From the NCBI GenBank assembly GCA_021787655.1, contig JAJYLM010000042.1:1-15031 (forward strand): a DNA stretch of 15,031 bases. Direction: 5' to 3'. Numbering within the stretch: position 1 is the first letter of the stretch; every line of letters begins with the position of its first letter. Origin of the DNA: a bacterium. Its GTDB lineage: Bacteria > JAMCPX01. This document shows positions 14,204 to 15,031 of this stretch, one piece after another. Below the pieces are notes generated by a model. That model ran no database searches. It was given only the letters and a program-made list of their open reading frames with translations, and had not been told where the DNA came from. The position numbers and the translations under genes are program-made.

Positions 14204-15031
14204 ATGTTTGAAAAATTCTTTGAGCTGAACAGTGACAGCGCGAACAGAGCGAGACAATGGAAGCGTACGACAGGGAAGAAAGTTATCGGTGTCATGCCGG
14301 AATATTTTCCATCCGAGGTGATCACAGCACTGGGTGCATACCCTGTTCATTTTAAAGGTACACAGATCCCCATATCCCGTGCAGATACCTATCTTCAGTC
14401 GTTCTCCTGCACAACCACGAGGACCATCCTCGAACAGGCGATGAAGGGGGATATGGATTATGTCGACGGGTTTGTGTTCACGACCATGTGCGACAACCAG
14501 CAGAACCTTTCGGAGGTATTCAAAAAGTTGTTTCCTGAAAAGCCGGTCATCAACTTTATGATACCGTTTGCAAACAATGCGTCGGTCCGGCAGCCGCACC
14601 TCAAGGAAGAGCTCGATAAAGCGATACTCGGGATCAGCCGTCTCACGGGCACGGGTTTTACGGAGGACGGTTTCCGGAAAGCGCGTGCAGTGTACGAGCA
14701 CCGTTCAGCACTGATTGCGAGGCTCTACGACGTGCGGAGACGGAACCCCGGGGCGGTCTCGGCCTATGAATTTTATTCCATCCTCAAGGCAGGCGCAGTG
14801 GCTCCTGCGGAAGAATTTACCGCGATGCTCGACCCTGTTATCCCGGAACTTGAGAAAAAATCCGCTCGTCCCGTCGACAACAGGATCATCATCTCCGGGA
14901 TAACGCCCGAGCCCCTTGAACTCGCCAGGGTGTTTGACGAGATCGGCATGTTCATCGTTGACGACGATTTGACAAACGGTTCGCGCATGCACTCGAAGGG
15001 GGTTCTGTCCGGCATCGACGGGGCGAGTATC
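14204..15031 (+). CDS. 2-hydroxyacyl-CoA dehydratase D-component/benzoyl-CoA reductase family protein (3' end outside window)
   Basis: The first 276 residues of a protein of the HgdB/BcrB family, which carries an iron-sulfur cluster and, after ATP-driven electron transfer from an activator, dehydrates 2-hydroxyacyl-CoA or reduces benzoyl-CoA in anaerobes. Visible family marks are KKVIGVMPEYFPSEVITALGAYPVHF (25-50), QSFSCTTTRTILEQ (65-78, Cys69), FTTMCDNQQNL (92-102, Cys96) and FDEIGMFIVDDDLTNGSRM near 248-266. Cys69 and Cys96 sit where cluster-binding cysteines occur. Many relatives also have a Cys after the DD pair; here it is Thr-Asn. The ATG at 14204 is preceded by GGAAGGAGAG. No second subunit or activator gene is in view; they may lie beyond the edge. 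Which reaction it serves cannot be decided. Confidence 0.85.
   Translation, partial: MFEKFFELNSDSANRARQWKRTTGKKVIGVMPEYFPSEVITALGAYPVHFKGTQIPISRADTYLQSFSCTTTRTILEQAMKGDMDYVDGFVFTTMCDNQQNLSEVFKKLFPEKPVINFMIPFANNASVRQPHLKEELDKAILGISRLTGTGFTEDGFRKARAVYEHRSALIARLYDVRRRNPGAVSAYEFYSILKAGAVAPAEEFTAMLDPVIPELEKKSARPVDNRIIISGITPEPLELARVFDEIGMFIVDDDLTNGSRMHSKGVLSGIDGASI

Overview
The window looks like a chromosomal segment of a Gram-negative, probably anaerobic, bacterium. The evidence is a heptosyltransferase-like GT9 enzyme, three secreted proteins with lipobox-type or near-lipobox signal peptides, an outer-membrane beta-barrel protein ending in Phe, and an oxygen-sensitive-type 2-hydroxyacyl-CoA dehydratase/benzoyl-CoA reductase family gene at the right edge. 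This repertoire would fit Nitrospirota or Desulfobacterota-like lineages, but nothing in the window fixes the taxon. No tRNA, rRNA, CRISPR array, insertion sequence or phage gene was seen. Coding density is high and no gene-free stretch exceeds about 180 bases.

Left block, plus strand (1-3103): the 3' part of a GT4 glycosyltransferase, a GT9 heptosyltransferase-like gene and a small polytopic membrane protein lie 9 and 19 bases apart and probably form one operon. After a 121-base gap with a stable hairpin comes a membrane-anchored DsbA-like thiol-disulfide oxidoreductase. This block points to LPS/surface glycan assembly and envelope quality control.

Middle block, minus strand (9667-3134, read right to left): a GT4 glycosyltransferase with its own intrinsic terminator is followed by a candidate promoter and then GT4 - polyprenyl-phosphate sugar-phosphate transferase - phosphohexomutase - yicC - gmk. 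Two junctions in this run are 4-base ATGA overlaps. The run joins sugar-phosphate supply and lipid-linked glycan initiation to an RNA endonuclease and guanylate kinase. It converges on the DsbA-like gene.

Right block, plus strand (9736-14027): a lipoprotein made almost entirely of a CBM48/AMPK-type glycogen-binding domain; a secreted alpha-helical protein with a Met/His-rich tail starting 2 bases later; two tandem, full-length-homologous secreted (lipo)proteins with carboxypeptidase-regulatory-like beta domains; and a two-domain outer-membrane barrel protein. A strong terminator closes the block. The last three genes have strong ribosome binding sites and look like a cell-surface module of unknown function, the least explained part of the window. 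After the terminator a sigma70-like promoter drives an HgdB/BcrB-type gene that runs off the edge.
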